Source of the DNA: Streptomyces sp. DH5
GTDB taxonomy: Bacteria; Actinomycetota; Actinomycetes; Streptomycetales; Streptomycetaceae
Length of the DNA: 64,000 bases
Direction of reading: 5' to 3'
Assembly: GCF_020873915.1 (NCBI RefSeq)
Contig: NZ_JAHWGP010000009.1
Location: 62,001-126,000, forward strand
The translations under genes were made by a program, and so were the position numbers. Below, in pieces: positions 33,489-42,679 of the stretch; position 1 is the first letter of the stretch, and every line of letters begins with the position of its first letter. The notes beneath the pieces are model-generated. The model did no database searches. It saw only the letters and a program-made list of their open reading frames with translations, and was not told where the DNA came from.

Positions 33489-34009
33489 CGGGCCACCGCC
33501 TCACTGAGCTTGTCGAGACGTGCCGCGGTCAGCTCCAGCCAGCGCAGATCGGCCTCGAGGTGGAAGAGGGCGTGGTCGCAGATGAGCTGGTCGGCGAGGT
33601 CGCCCTTGCGCTTGCGGTCGGTGAGGATCCGCATGCTGCGCAGGTGCTCCGAGCGCTGCGTGTCGAGGACGTCGGCGGCGTCGCGGCTGGTGAGCAGCGC
33701 CAGGACGACCTTGGTGTAGAGGGTCGACTGGAGGTACGGCTCCGGCTTCTCCGGAGTGGCGAGCCAGCGTTCGACGTCGGTGATGCCGGCTTCGGTGATC
33801 GCGTACCGCTTGCGCTCGGGGCCGCCGCCGGTCTCGATGCCGTCGACTTCGACGAGCCCGTTCTTCAGCAGGCGGGACATCGTCGAGTAGACCTGGCCGT
33901 AGTGCAGCGGCCGGTCGTGACCGAACTTCTCGTCGAAGGCCCGCTTCAGGTCGTAACCGTGACGCGGGCCGGACTCCAGGAGTCCCAGGAGGGTGTGACC
34001 GATGGACAT
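33485..34009 (-). CDS. PadR-family transcriptional regulator
   Basis: A 174-aa PadR repressor. The N-terminal winged helix (LLGLLESGPRHGYDLKRAF, then HYGQVYSTMSRLLKNGLV) is followed by a helical dimerisation domain. The family usually represses efflux genes until a toxic ligand binds, which fits the coupled ABC exporter. ATG 34009 is taken because the conserved core starts there. Upstream in-frame GTGs would read through the operator, so they are less likely. The repeat at 34022-34053 is the probable autoregulatory site. Confidence 0.92.
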   Translation of the reverse strand: MSIGHTLLGLLESGPRHGYDLKRAFDEKFGHDRPLHYGQVYSTMSRLLKNGLVEVDGIETGGGPERKRYAITEAGITDVERWLATPEKPEPYLQSTLYTKVVLALLTSRDAADVLDTQRSEHLRSMRILTDRKRKGDLADQLICDHALFHLEADLRWLELTAARLDKLSEAVAR

Positions 34010-34021
34010 GCCGAGCACTCT

Positions 34022-34053
34022 ACACACCGTGTATACGCACGGTGTATACACCG
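34022..34053 (-). promoter_or_regulatory. Probable PadR operator with repeated GTGTATAC palindromes
   Basis: CGGTGTATACACCG at 34040-34053 is a perfect 14-bp palindrome. A second GTGTATAC core lies at 34030-34037, 14 bp away, in a relatively AT-rich patch directly upstream of the PadR start. This is the expected layout of an autoregulated operator; the binding protein is inferred. Confidence 0.7.
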
Positions 34054-34135
34054 AGTGTGCAGAGCGCGGCGGGGTGTACGAACCCCCAGGTGGGGGCCGA
34101 TTGTCACGGTTCTGCTACCGGGCCGGCAGGGCCGT

Positions 34136-34390
34136 TCAGGCCGACGGGGGTCCGGAGGCGGATCCCCCGGGGGGACGCCCGCGGCGGGGTAGTGGCCCGG
34201 CCTCGCCGGGCAGCCGCCCCGCCTCGGCGAGGGCCCGCCGCAGCAGGAACTCGATCTGCGCGTTGGCCGAGCGCAGCTCGTCGTTGGCCCAGCGCGCCAG
34301 CGCCTCGTACACCGACGGGTCGAGCCGCAGCAGCACCTGCTTGCGCTGCGGCCGACCCTGGGGGGCCGGGCCCCCGGACGGGGCCGTCAC
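34136..34390 (-). CDS. Ribbon-helix-helix-like small protein partner of SPFH protein
   Basis: An 84-aa basic protein with an Arc/CopG-like core (QVLLRLDPSVYEALARWANDELRSANAQIEFLLRRAL) and a Pro/Gly-rich tail. Its ATG overlaps the stop of the SPFH gene, so the two are made together. The core suggests DNA binding as a dimer, possibly as autorepressor at the palindrome 35388-35401. No partner toxin of usual type is adjacent. Confidence 0.8.
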   Translation of the reverse strand: MTAPSGGPAPQGRPQRKQVLLRLDPSVYEALARWANDELRSANAQIEFLLRRALAEAGRLPGEAGPLPRRGRPPGGSASGPPSA

Positions 34391-35322
34391 TGGTAGAGCG
34401 TCCCGGTGTTGAGGACCGGCTGCGCGGAGCGGTCGCCGCAGAGCACCACCATCAGGTTGGACACCATCGCCGCCTTCCGCTCCGGGTCGAGCTCCACGAT
34501 GTCCTGCTCCTGGATCCGGGCCAGCGCCGTCTCGACCATGCCCACCGCGCCCTCCACGATCTGCTGCCGCGCCGCCACGACCGCGCCGGCCTGCTGCCGC
34601 TGGAGCATCGCCGAGGCGATCTCGGGTGCGTAGGCGAGGTGCGTGAAGCGGGACTCGATGATCTGCACGCCGGCCGCGTCCACGCGCGCGCGCAGTTCGA
34701 CGGCGAGCTTCTCGGTGATCTCCTCGGCGTTGCCGCGCAGCGACAGGCCCTCCTCGTCATGGGCGTCGTAGGGGTACTCGATGGCGATGTGCCGCACGGC
34801 CGCCTCGGTCTGGGTGGAGACGAACTCGATGTAGTCGTCCACCTCGAAGGTGGCCTGCGCGGTGTCCTCGACCCGCCACACCACGACCGCGGCCAGTTCG
34901 ATCGGGTTGCCGTAGGCGTCGTTCACCTTCAGTACGGCGGTCTCGTGGTTGCGCACGCGTGTGGAGATCTTGGTGCGCGAGGTGAGGGGGTTGACCCACC
35001 GCAGGCCGTCCTGGCGGATCGTGCCCCGGTAGCGGCCGAAGAGCTGCACCACCCGGGCCTCGCCCGGCGCCACCATGTTCAGTCCGCACATCGCGAGGAA
35101 CGCGGCGATCGCTATCAGGACGCCGCCGGCGATGAGTGCGGCCTTGGCGCCGGTCGCGGTGACCGCCGTGGCGGTGACGATCAGCGCCGCGCCGCCGAGC
35201 AGCCCGATCAGTCCGAGGACCAGTGCCAGTCCGCCGCCGATGCTGTGCGCCGGGACCTCCCGCACGCGCGGGGCCGGCATCTCCGGCACATCGGCCGTGA
35301 CCTGCGGGTCGTGAGTGGACAT
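34387..35322 (-). CDS. SPFH/Band 7 (stomatin-prohibitin-flotillin) membrane protein
   Basis: A 311-aa protein with two N-terminal membrane helices (about 32-75) and an SPFH domain ([21 protein letters not shown] onward, about 80-250), then a helical end. SPFH proteins form membrane-microdomain scaffolds and modulate proteases or secretion. Its precise role is unknown. It is coupled to the ribbon-helix-helix gene by ATGA, and the promoter region carries a conspicuous palindrome. Confidence 0.93.
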   Translation of the reverse strand: MSTHDPQVTADVPEMPAPRVREVPAHSIGGGLALVLGLIGLLGGAALIVTATAVTATGAKAALIAGGVLIAIAAFLAMCGLNMVAPGEARVVQLFGRYRGTIRQDGLRWVNPLTSRTKISTRVRNHETAVLKVNDAYGNPIELAAVVVWRVEDTAQATFEVDDYIEFVSTQTEAAVRHIAIEYPYDAHDEEGLSLRGNAEEITEKLAVELRARVDAAGVQIIESRFTHLAYAPEIASAMLQRQQAGAVVAARQQIVEGAVGMVETALARIQEQDIVELDPERKAAMVSNLMVVLCGDRSAQPVLNTGTLYQ

Positions 35323-35387
35323 GGGTGATCCCCCAGTTTCTCCGGGCGCCCGCGTACGGACGTCCCGCGGCTAGCGCTGATTTAGCT

Positions 35388-35401
35388 AAGTGATATCACT
35401 T
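35388..35401. promoter_or_regulatory. 14-bp palindrome AAGTGATATCACTT upstream of the SPFH gene
   Basis: A perfect palindrome in a strikingly AT-rich patch 66 bp before the SPFH start. It has the look of an operator, perhaps of a GntR- or RHH-type repressor; the regulator is not identified. Confidence 0.65.
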
Positions 35402-35566
35402 TACCTCATCGCGGCAACCTCGCACGCCTCTCGGGCGTCGGTTCCTTGGGGGCGGGTGCTGATTGTCACGTCCGTAACGACCGGATCAGCAGCCCTTTGT
35501 CATAGCTCCCGGTGTTAGTTTTCTGAGCTGACCTGAGCGGCGAACCTGTGTGGCAGTCGAGCACAC

Positions 35567-37897
35567 ATGAACGAAGCGGAGCGGAACGGGCGTATGGGAC
35601 GAGCGGAAGAAAGACGCGCACGACAGCGCGGCGGGCGCCGTGCGGCCCCCAGGGGCCGCAGTTCGTCCGGCGCGACCGGCCGCACCGGCATACGCCGGCT
35701 CTTCGGCTGGAAGAAGATCGTCGGCACCTTCTTCGGCCTCTGCCTGCTCGGCATGGGCGCCTTCATCGTGCTGTACATGATGATCGACATCCCCGAGGGC
35801 AACGCCGAGGCGGAGTCGCAGGGCAACGTCTACAAGTACAGCGACGGCTCGGTCATGGCCCGCAGCGGCTTCAACCGGGAGATCGTCGACCTCGCCCGGG
35901 TCCCCAAGGACGTGCAGCGGACCTTCGTCGCCGCCGAGAACAAGACCTTCTACAAGGACTCCGGCGTCGACATCAAGGGCACCGCGCGCGGTGTGTTCAA
36001 CACGCTCTCCGGCAAGGGCGCCCAGGGCGGCTCGACGATCACCCAGCAGTACGTCAAGAACTACTACCTGTCGCAGGAACAGACCGTCACGCGCAAGATG
36101 AAGGAAGTGGTCATCTCCCTGAAGCTGGACCGGGAGAAGTCCAAGGACTACATCCTCGCCGGCTACATCAACACCAGCTACTACGGCCGCGGCGCCTACG
36201 GCATCCAGGCCGCCGCACAGGCCTACTACCGCGTCGACGCCGAGGACCTGACGGTCGAGCAGGGCGCCTACCTCGCCGCGCTGCTCCAGGCACCGAGCCA
36301 GTACGACTGGGCGGCCGCCAGTGAGACCGGCAAGAAGCTCGTCCAGGAGCGCTGGAACTACGTCCTGGACAACATGGTCGAGCAGAAGTGGCTGGACGCG
36401 GCCGACCGCCAGGGCATGGAGTTCCCCGTCCCCAAGGCGCCCAAGGCCGCCCCCGGGATGGAGGGCCAGACCGGTTACCTGGTGGAGGCCGCCAACAACG
36501 CGGTCAAGCGGCAGTTCGTCGAGCAGGGCATCGCCGAGGACCTGAAGCAGGCCGACGCCCTGCTGGACCTCGGCGGCTACACCATCACGGTCAACATCGA
36601 CAAGAAGAAGCAGACCGCGCTGGAGAAGGCGGTCAAGGCCAAGCTGACCAGCAGGCTCGACCCGGAGAAGCGCGACGTCGACGCCGACGTCCAGGCCGGT
36701 GCCGTCTCCGTGGACCCGAAGACGGGCGCGGTCGTGGCGATGTACGGCGGCGTGGACTACGTGAAGCACTTCCGCAACAACGCCACCCGCGACGACTACC
36801 AGCCGGCCTCCACCTTCAAGCCGGTCATCCTCGCCGCGGCCGTGGACCAGGGAGCCGAGACCCAGGGCGGCGTGCCGATCAGGGCCGACACGATCTACGA
36901 CGGCACCAGCAAGCGGCCCGTGATGGACGGCAGCCGCGAGGTCGGCTTCGCGCCCCCCAACGAGGACGACGTCGACTACGGCGACGTCACCGTCCAGGAG
37001 GCGATGAACAAGTCCGTCAACTCGGTCTTCGCGCAGATGGGCATCGACGTCGGCATGACCGACGTCGTGAAGGTCGCCGGCGACCTCGGCATGGACACCG
37101 AGGGCATGGAGGCCGTCCCCGCGCAGACCCTCGGCAGCATGGGCGCCAGTCCGCTGGAGATGGCGGGCGTCTACGCCACCCTCGCCAACCACGGCAAGAA
37201 GGTCACCCCCGCCGTGGTGAAGTCGGTCGAGCACAACAGCCGCAGCGTCGAGTTCGCCGACCCGGTCGGCGACCAGGCCATCAGCCGTGTCGCCGCCGAC
37301 ACGGTGACCTCCGTGCTCACCGGTGTGGTCGACGACGGTACGGCCAGGCGGTCCGTGCGGGAGAACCCGCTGCGGGGCGGCCAGCAGGTCGCCGGCAAGA
37401 CGGGTACGTCCGACAACAACAAGTCGGCCTGGTTCACCGGCTTCACCCCCGACCTGGTCACCTCGGTCGGCCTGTTCGGTGAGGACGACAAGGAGCCGCA
37501 CCCGCAGGTGCCGATGTACGAGGCGGGTGGCGTCGACTACCGCGTCAACGGCGGTGGGTTCCCCGCCGAGATCTGGGCCGCGTACACGTTCGGCGTCATG
37601 GACGAGGTCAGCAGGTTCGACCTGGACACCGACCAGGGCGCCGCCGTACGCCCGACCCCGACCCCGTCGGTCACCTCGTCGCCCTCGGCCAGTCCGAGCC
37701 AGGAGCCGACGACCCAGGCGCCCACCACCGAGGCCCCGGCCGAGACCTCGTCCGCACCGCCGACGTCCGAGCCGCCGACGTCCGAGCCGCCGACGTCCGA
37801 GTCGCCGACGAAGACGCCGCCCTCCGGCTCACCGACCTTCGGCATCCCGGGCGACCCGGACGACCCGCAGTTCGGCGAGGACCAGCAGAGCCGGTGA
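35567..37897 (+). CDS. Class A penicillin-binding protein (bifunctional transglycosylase/transpeptidase)
   Basis: A 776-aa class A PBP. A basic cytoplasmic tail and one membrane helix (about 50-72) precede the GT51 transglycosylase domain (AAENKTFY with catalytic Glu, GGSTITQQYVKN). The transpeptidase domain follows with S415-T-F-K418, SVN and KTGT. The last 75 residues are a Pro/Thr/Ser-rich tail with repeated SEPPT units. It polymerises and cross-links peptidoglycan outside the membrane. ATG 35567 has only a weak upstream GAG; ATG 35594 is an alternative. Confidence 0.95.
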   Translation: MNEAERNGRMGRAEERRARQRGGRRAAPRGRSSSGATGRTGIRRLFGWKKIVGTFFGLCLLGMGAFIVLYMMIDIPEGNAEAESQGNVYKYSDGSVMARSGFNREIVDLARVPKDVQRTFVAAENKTFYKDSGVDIKGTARGVFNTLSGKGAQGGSTITQQYVKNYYLSQEQTVTRKMKEVVISLKLDREKSKDYILAGYINTSYYGRGAYGIQAAAQAYYRVDAEDLTVEQGAYLAALLQAPSQYDWAAASETGKKLVQERWNYVLDNMVEQKWLDAADRQGMEFPVPKAPKAAPGMEGQTGYLVEAANNAVKRQFVEQGIAEDLKQADALLDLGGYTITVNIDKKKQTALEKAVKAKLTSRLDPEKRDVDADVQAGAVSVDPKTGAVVAMYGGVDYVKHFRNNATRDDYQPASTFKPVILAAAVDQGAETQGGVPIRADTIYDGTSKRPVMDGSREVGFAPPNEDDVDYGDVTVQEAMNKSVNSVFAQMGIDVGMTDVVKVAGDLGMDTEGMEAVPAQTLGSMGASPLEMAGVYATLANHGKKVTPAVVKSVEHNSRSVEFADPVGDQAISRVAADTVTSVLTGVVDDGTARRSVRENPLRGGQQVAGKTGTSDNNKSAWFTGFTPDLVTSVGLFGEDDKEPHPQVPMYEAGGVDYRVNGGGFPAEIWAAYTFGVMDEVSRFDLDTDQGAAVRPTPTPSVTSSPSASPSQEPTTQAPTTEAPAETSSAPPTSEPPTSEPPTSESPTKTPPSGSPTFGIPGDPDDPQFGEDQQSR

Positions 37898-37932
37898 ACC
37901 CGGTGGCCCCGGGGTGACCCGGTGGACGGAAC

Positions 37933-37970
37933 GCGAGGGGCGCCCGGTGCGGTCACCGGGCGCCCCTCGC
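37933..37970. terminator. Bidirectional terminator between PBP and SpoIIE-phosphatase genes
   Basis: Perfect 17-bp stem (GCGAGGGGCGCCCGGTG and its complement) with a 4-nt loop, placed between two convergent genes. Confidence 0.9.
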
Positions 37971-37996
37971 GGCGTGCGCACGCCGTACGCGACGGC

Positions 37997-40129
37997 TCAG
38001 CCGTGGTTCAGCTCGAACCACACCACCTTGCCCGTGCTCAGCCGGGTCGCCCCCCAGCGCCGGGCCAGCCGGTTCACCAGGTACAGCCCTCGCCCGCCCT
38101 CGTCCGTGGCCCGCGCCTGCCGCAGCCGCGGCAGCTGCGGCACGTCGTCACCGACCTCGCAGCGCAGCACGTCCGTGCGCAGCAGCCGCAGCGTCACCGG
38201 CCGCGTGGCGTACCGCACCGCGTTCGTCACCACCTCGCTGACCAGCAGCTCCACGGAGTCGCTCAACTCCTCCAGACCCCAGCGGGTCAGCGCCCGCCGG
38301 GCGAGACGGCGGGCCCGGCCGGGAGCCGCGTCCTCCGGCTCCAGGAACCAGTACGCCACGTCGTTCGGCGCGATCCCGTCGAAACGGGCGGCGAGCAGCG
38401 CGATGTCGTCGTCCCGGTCACCCGGACCGAGCATGTCGAGCACCTCGTCGCACAGCGCCTCCAGCGGCGGCGGATGGTCAGGACCGGTCAGCTGGGCGGT
38501 CGCGGCGAGCTTCTCCCGCAGCTGCTCGATGCCCGTCCACACGTCCCGCAGCCGGGACTCCACCAGGCCGTCGGTGTAGAGGAGCAGGGTCGCCCCGGCG
38601 GGCGCGTCCAGCTCCACGGCCTCGAAGTCCACCCCGCCCACGCCGATCGGCGCTCCCGCGGGCACCCGCAGCACCTCCGCCCGGCCGCCCAGCTCCAGCA
38701 GGATCGGCGGCGGATGACCGGCGTTGGCGATGGTGATCCGGTGCGATACCGGGTCGTACACCGCGTACAGGCAGGTCGCCATGCGGTCCACGCCGAGCCG
38801 CTGCGCCTGCTCGTCGAGGTGGTGCAGCACCTCCTGCGGGGGCAGGTCGAGCCCGGCCAGGGTCTGCGCGGTGGTGCGCAGCTGGCCCATGATCGCCGCC
38901 GACGTCATGGAGTGCCCCATCACGTCGCCGACCACCAGCGCCACCCGGCTGCCCGGCAGCGGGATCGCGTCGTACCAGTCACCGCCGACCCGCGCGGTCT
39001 CCGCCGCCGGCAGGTACCGCGACGCCAGCCGTACGCCGGTGCAGCGCGGCAGGGTCTCCGGCAGCATCGTGCGCTGGAGCTCGTCCGCGATGTACGCCTC
39101 CCGCCCGTACAGCACCGCCTTGTCGATGCCGAGGGCGCTGTGCGTGGCGAGCTGCGCCGCGACCAGCAGGTCGTCGGCCTCGAACGGGAGGCGTTCCGGA
39201 CGGCGCAGGAACAGCGCCGCGCCGATCACCCGGCGCCGGCCGCGCAGCGGCGCGAGGATCGCCCGCTGCCCGTCCGGCACGACCGACGCGCCGTCCTCGC
39301 CGAGGAGTTCGGGCAGCGCGGCCCGGGCGGCGGGCGCGTCCGTGAACACCGGACGCACGCCGCGCAGCACCTCGGCGAGCGCGCTGCCGGGCCGCACCGT
39401 GCACAGTTCCTCGCCGACCGAGTCCAGCTCGGACGGCTCCGGCGGCGCGGCGACCGGCAGGAAGCCGCCCTCGGTGTCCCGTTCGGCGGGGATCCGGTCG
39501 GTGCGGCGCAGCCGCAGCACCAACGGACCGGTGGGCCGCTCGTCACCGACCGGCAGCGGGTCGCGCAGATAGACCAGGATCGCGTCGGAGAAGGTGGGCA
39601 CGGTGGCCCGGCACAGCCCCATCACGATCTCGTCCAGGTCGATGCCGCGGGCGATCCGCCGGGTCGCGGCGCCGACGAAGCGCAGCCGGTCCCCGTCCCG
39701 CCGCATCGGCGTCGGCCGCCCGGGTTGCGTCACCTGCCCGCTGCGGCGCTCCGTGCCGTCCGGCGCGGCGTGCCCTGCCCGGCCCTGCCCCGCGGCGGGC
39801 TGCACCGGGATGCCCTCGGGCGCCGGGCGCGGCCGGTGCGCGTCCGGTCCGGCGCCCTGTCCGGCGCCCGGCTGGGAGTGCTCCGATCCGGGGTCGACGG
39901 CCGCCGGGTCCTGCCCGGTGCCGCCCGGTGCGACCGTGCCCGGTGGGGTGGCCCCGGACGCGGGCGGTTCACCGCCCGAGCGGCCCTGTACCGGTAAGGC
40001 GGCCCCGGTGCCCGGCGCGCGGGCCGGTGCCGGGGTACGCAGGAGCGCCCCGCGGGGATCCGCGGGGTCCACGCCCGGCTGCGGGCGTTCGAAGGAGGTC
40101 GGCTGCTCCGTCACGCGTGTCGAGTCCAT
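37997..40129 (-). CDS. PP2C/SpoIIE-type phosphatase with GAF and C-terminal HATPase domains
   Basis: A 710-aa signalling protein. It has a low-complexity N terminus (about 1-140), a GAF-like sensor domain (about 150-340), a PP2C SpoIIE domain (VGGDWYDAIPLP, VVGDVMGHS; metal-binding Asp residues) and a C-terminal RsbW-like HATPase (SVELLVSEVVTNAVRYA). It combines a phosphatase and an anti-sigma-like kinase in one chain, as in many Streptomyces partner-switching regulators of SigB-type sigma factors. No sigma or anti-sigma gene adjoins, so its target is elsewhere. Confidence 0.93.
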   Translation of the reverse strand: MDSTRVTEQPTSFERPQPGVDPADPRGALLRTPAPARAPGTGAALPVQGRSGGEPPASGATPPGTVAPGGTGQDPAAVDPGSEHSQPGAGQGAGPDAHRPRPAPEGIPVQPAAGQGRAGHAAPDGTERRSGQVTQPGRPTPMRRDGDRLRFVGAATRRIARGIDLDEIVMGLCRATVPTFSDAILVYLRDPLPVGDERPTGPLVLRLRRTDRIPAERDTEGGFLPVAAPPEPSELDSVGEELCTVRPGSALAEVLRGVRPVFTDAPAARAALPELLGEDGASVVPDGQRAILAPLRGRRRVIGAALFLRRPERLPFEADDLLVAAQLATHSALGIDKAVLYGREAYIADELQRTMLPETLPRCTGVRLASRYLPAAETARVGGDWYDAIPLPGSRVALVVGDVMGHSMTSAAIMGQLRTTAQTLAGLDLPPQEVLHHLDEQAQRLGVDRMATCLYAVYDPVSHRITIANAGHPPPILLELGGRAEVLRVPAGAPIGVGGVDFEAVELDAPAGATLLLYTDGLVESRLRDVWTGIEQLREKLAATAQLTGPDHPPPLEALCDEVLDMLGPGDRDDDIALLAARFDGIAPNDVAYWFLEPEDAAPGRARRLARRALTRWGLEELSDSVELLVSEVVTNAVRYATRPVTLRLLRTDVLRCEVGDDVPQLPRLRQARATDEGGRGLYLVNRLARRWGATRLSTGKVVWFELNHG

Positions 40130-40402
40130 CCGTCCGGCGCACGCCGTGCGCGCGGTTCGTCCCGCCGAAACTCCGATACCCGGAACAAGTGGCCCCGGAA
40201 CGGATTTCGCTCGTGGTCAGAGGATGCTGCTGCGCCACCGTCCGGCCGTCCCTCGCCGGTACCGGTGTTTCCGTACCCCTCGCTCACGTCCTGCCGCCCC
40301 TCGGTGACGTCCGGTCAAGCCCAGCGCGCGCTCCGGTAGTTCCTGCCCCGCGCCGTGCGGAGGACGATCCTACGTTTCCCGCCCGGGGGCGCAGCAAGGG
40401 TC

Positions 40403-41074
40403 TCACGAGGACGCGTGTACGGGAGTGCGGTCCCAGTCCCGTGGCAGCGACGGTACCGCCCAGGACGGATCCGGGCGCCAGTTCTCCCAGCCGTCCGAGA
40501 ACGGCGGCCCCCAGGCGTCGATCACGTCGACCGCGGCCCGCCCGGCCGCCCGCACCCGCCCGGCCAGCGCGGAGTCCACCAGACCGTCCCGCCGGGCCTG
40601 GGCGAACTCGTCCTCGTCCCGCCAGTGCCGGCCCCGGTCCGGCTGCACCGAGATGTCCAGGAAGTGGTCCTCGGAGTCCACGCCGCCCGCCCAGCGGGCC
40701 AGCGGCTCCTCCAGGTTGACGTACCAGTTCTTGAACCTCCAGCCCGGGTCCCAGAACAGCCACACCGACCAGGGGTCCCCGGGCCGGGCCAGCTTCAGCA
40801 CACCGGTGCCGAACCAGCGGTCCCGCACCACCGTGCGCGGCTTGGTGTACCGGGTGCCGAGCGGCTCCTGGTGGACGGGCGTGCCGTCGGCGAGCACCGG
40901 CTTCACGCACTCGGTGCCGGGCGCCAGCCACACCGCGAGCAGCCCGGGGTCGTCGCGCACGACCGTGACGGGGCGCGCGATGTGGATGCGCGCGCCGCCG
41001 TTCTCCCGGTAGCGCCACAGGATCTGCGTCCCGGGTGCCCAGTGGCCGGACGTTCTGCCCGCTCGGTCGCCCAT
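40403..41074 (-). CDS. DUF402 family protein (FomD-like)
   Basis: A 223-aa soluble DUF402 protein, with the conserved WDPGWRFKNWYVNLEEPL and the acidic metal site in DHFLDISV...DEDEF. Family members include FomD, a nucleotidyl-phosphonate hydrolase; the substrate here is unknown. ATG 41074 is preferred for GGAGGGCGGAG upstream over the longer frame from 41143. It stands alone between the phosphatase and fumC, on the same strand as both. Confidence 0.85.
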   Translation of the reverse strand: MGDRAGRTSGHWAPGTQILWRYRENGGARIHIARPVTVVRDDPGLLAVWLAPGTECVKPVLADGTPVHQEPLGTRYTKPRTVVRDRWFGTGVLKLARPGDPWSVWLFWDPGWRFKNWYVNLEEPLARWAGGVDSEDHFLDISVQPDRGRHWRDEDEFAQARRDGLVDSALAGRVRAAGRAAVDVIDAWGPPFSDGWENWRPDPSWAVPSLPRDWDRTPVHASS

Positions 41075-41162
41075 CGTCGCTCCGCCCTCCGCCCGCGTGG
41101 ATATGGGACTGCCCGAGGCATACGACGCTGCCCCGCCCGTCACGGTTCACGCCCGGCGAGTT

Positions 41163-42566
41163 CTACGGCCGTGTCATCCTCAGGACGTCCAGCGCCTCGT
41201 CGAGTTGCCCGACGGTCAGGTCGCCGCGTTCGACGTAACCGCCCTCCAGCACCACCTGACGGATGGTCTTCCGCTCGGCGAGGGACTTCTTGGCGACCTT
41301 GGCGGCCTCCTCGTAGCCGATGTACTTGTTGAGCGGGGTGACCACGGACGGCGAGGACTCGGCGTACTCCCGCGCCCGTTCGCGGTCCGCGACGATGCCG
41401 TCGACGGTGCGGTCGGCGAGCAGCCGGGAGACGTTCGCGAGCAGCCGCACCGACTCCAGCACGTTCTTCGCGATGACCGGAAGCATCACGTTGAGTTCGA
41501 AGTTGCCCGAGGCGCCGGCGGCGGCGACCGTCGCGTCGTTGCCGGTGACCTGAGCGCAGACCATCAGCACGGCCTCCGGGATCACCGGGTTGACCTTGCC
41601 GGGCATGATCGAGGAGCCGGGCTGGAGGTCGGGCAGGGCGATCTCCGCGAGGCCCGTGCGCGGCCCCGAGGCCATCCACCGCAGATCGTTGGCGATCTTC
41701 GTCAGTCCGACGGCGATGGTCCGCAGCTGCCCGCTGGTCTCCACGATGCCGTCCCGGGCGCCCTGCGCCTCGAAGTGGTCGCGCGCCTCGGTCAGCGGCA
41801 GCCCGGTCGCGCGGGCGACCTCCTCGATGACGGCGGCGGAGAAACCCGGCGGGGTGTTGATGCCGGTGCCGACGGCGGTCCCGCCCAGCGGCAGCTCCGC
41901 GAGGCGCGGCAGGGACGCGTTCAGCCGCTCGATGCCGTACCGCACCTGGGCCGCGTACCCGCCGAACTCCTGGCCCAGCGTCACCGGGGTGGCGTCCATC
42001 AGGTGCGTGCGCCCGGACTTCACCACGTCGGCGAACTCCCCGGCCTTGCGCTCCAGGGAGGCGGCGAGGTGGTCGAGGGCCGGGATCAGGTCCCGGGTGA
42101 CGGCGGCGGTCGCGGCGATGTGGATCGACGACGGGAAGACGTCGTTGGACGACTGCGAGGCGTTGACGTGGTCGTTGGGGTGGACGTCCCGGCCGAGCCG
42201 CTCGGTGGCGAGGGTGGCGAGGACCTCGTTGGTGTTCATGTTGGAGGAGGTCCCGGACCCGGTCTGGAACACGTCGACGGGGAAGTGCTCGTCCCACCGG
42301 CCCTCGGCGACCTCTCCGGCCGCCTCCTTGATCGCCTCGGCGATGTCCTCGTCCAGCACGCCGAGCCGGGCGTTGACCTCGGCGGCGGCGCCCTTGATGC
42401 GGGCCAGGGCCTCGATGTGGGCGCGCTCCAGGCGCTGCCCGGAGACGGGGAAGTTCTCCACGGCGCGCTGGGTCTGCGCACGCCACTTGGCGTCGGCGGG
42501 GACCCTCACCTCCCCCATGGAGTCGTGCTCGACGCGGTAGTCGCGGTCGTCGTCCGTGGTCGTCAT
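41163..42566 (-). CDS. fumC: Class II fumarate hydratase
   Basis: A 467-aa oxygen-stable, iron-independent fumarase that interconverts fumarate and malate in the citric acid cycle. The signature loop [12 protein letters not shown] is intact, as are [14 protein letters not shown] and the [14 protein letters not shown] segment. Length fits the family. The ATG at 42566 has GGAGG 8 nt upstream. An unrelated iron-sulphur fumarase lies 1.8 kb further on, on the same strand. Confidence 0.96.
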   Translation of the reverse strand: MTTTDDDRDYRVEHDSMGEVRVPADAKWRAQTQRAVENFPVSGQRLERAHIEALARIKGAAAEVNARLGVLDEDIAEAIKEAAGEVAEGRWDEHFPVDVFQTGSGTSSNMNTNEVLATLATERLGRDVHPNDHVNASQSSNDVFPSSIHIAATAAVTRDLIPALDHLAASLERKAGEFADVVKSGRTHLMDATPVTLGQEFGGYAAQVRYGIERLNASLPRLAELPLGGTAVGTGINTPPGFSAAVIEEVARATGLPLTEARDHFEAQGARDGIVETSGQLRTIAVGLTKIANDLRWMASGPRTGLAEIALPDLQPGSSIMPGKVNPVIPEAVLMVCAQVTGNDATVAAAGASGNFELNVMLPVIAKNVLESVRLLANVSRLLADRTVDGIVADRERAREYAESSPSVVTPLNKYIGYEEAAKVAKKSLAERKTIRQVVLEGGYVERGDLTVGQLDEALDVLRMTRP

Positions 42567-42626
42567 CGTCGTACCTCCGAAGATGCACAGCAGTGGTCCC
42601 GGACGAGCGTATTCCCGTGGGCCGCG

Positions 42627-42660
42627 TCCGCCCCGCCGCGCGGGGGCGCGGCGGGGCGGA
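42627..42660 (-). terminator. Terminator of the aminopeptidase gene
   Basis: Perfect 14-bp stem TCCGCCCCGCCGCG and its complement around a 6-nt G-rich loop, 19 bp after the stop codon on the minus strand. Confidence 0.8.
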
Positions 42661-42679
42661 GCCACCGTGGGGGGGACGG

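Noticed and set aside
34010-34051. Longer PadR start at 34051
   Set aside because: It would translate the operator palindromes; the family N terminus begins at MSIGHTLLGLL.
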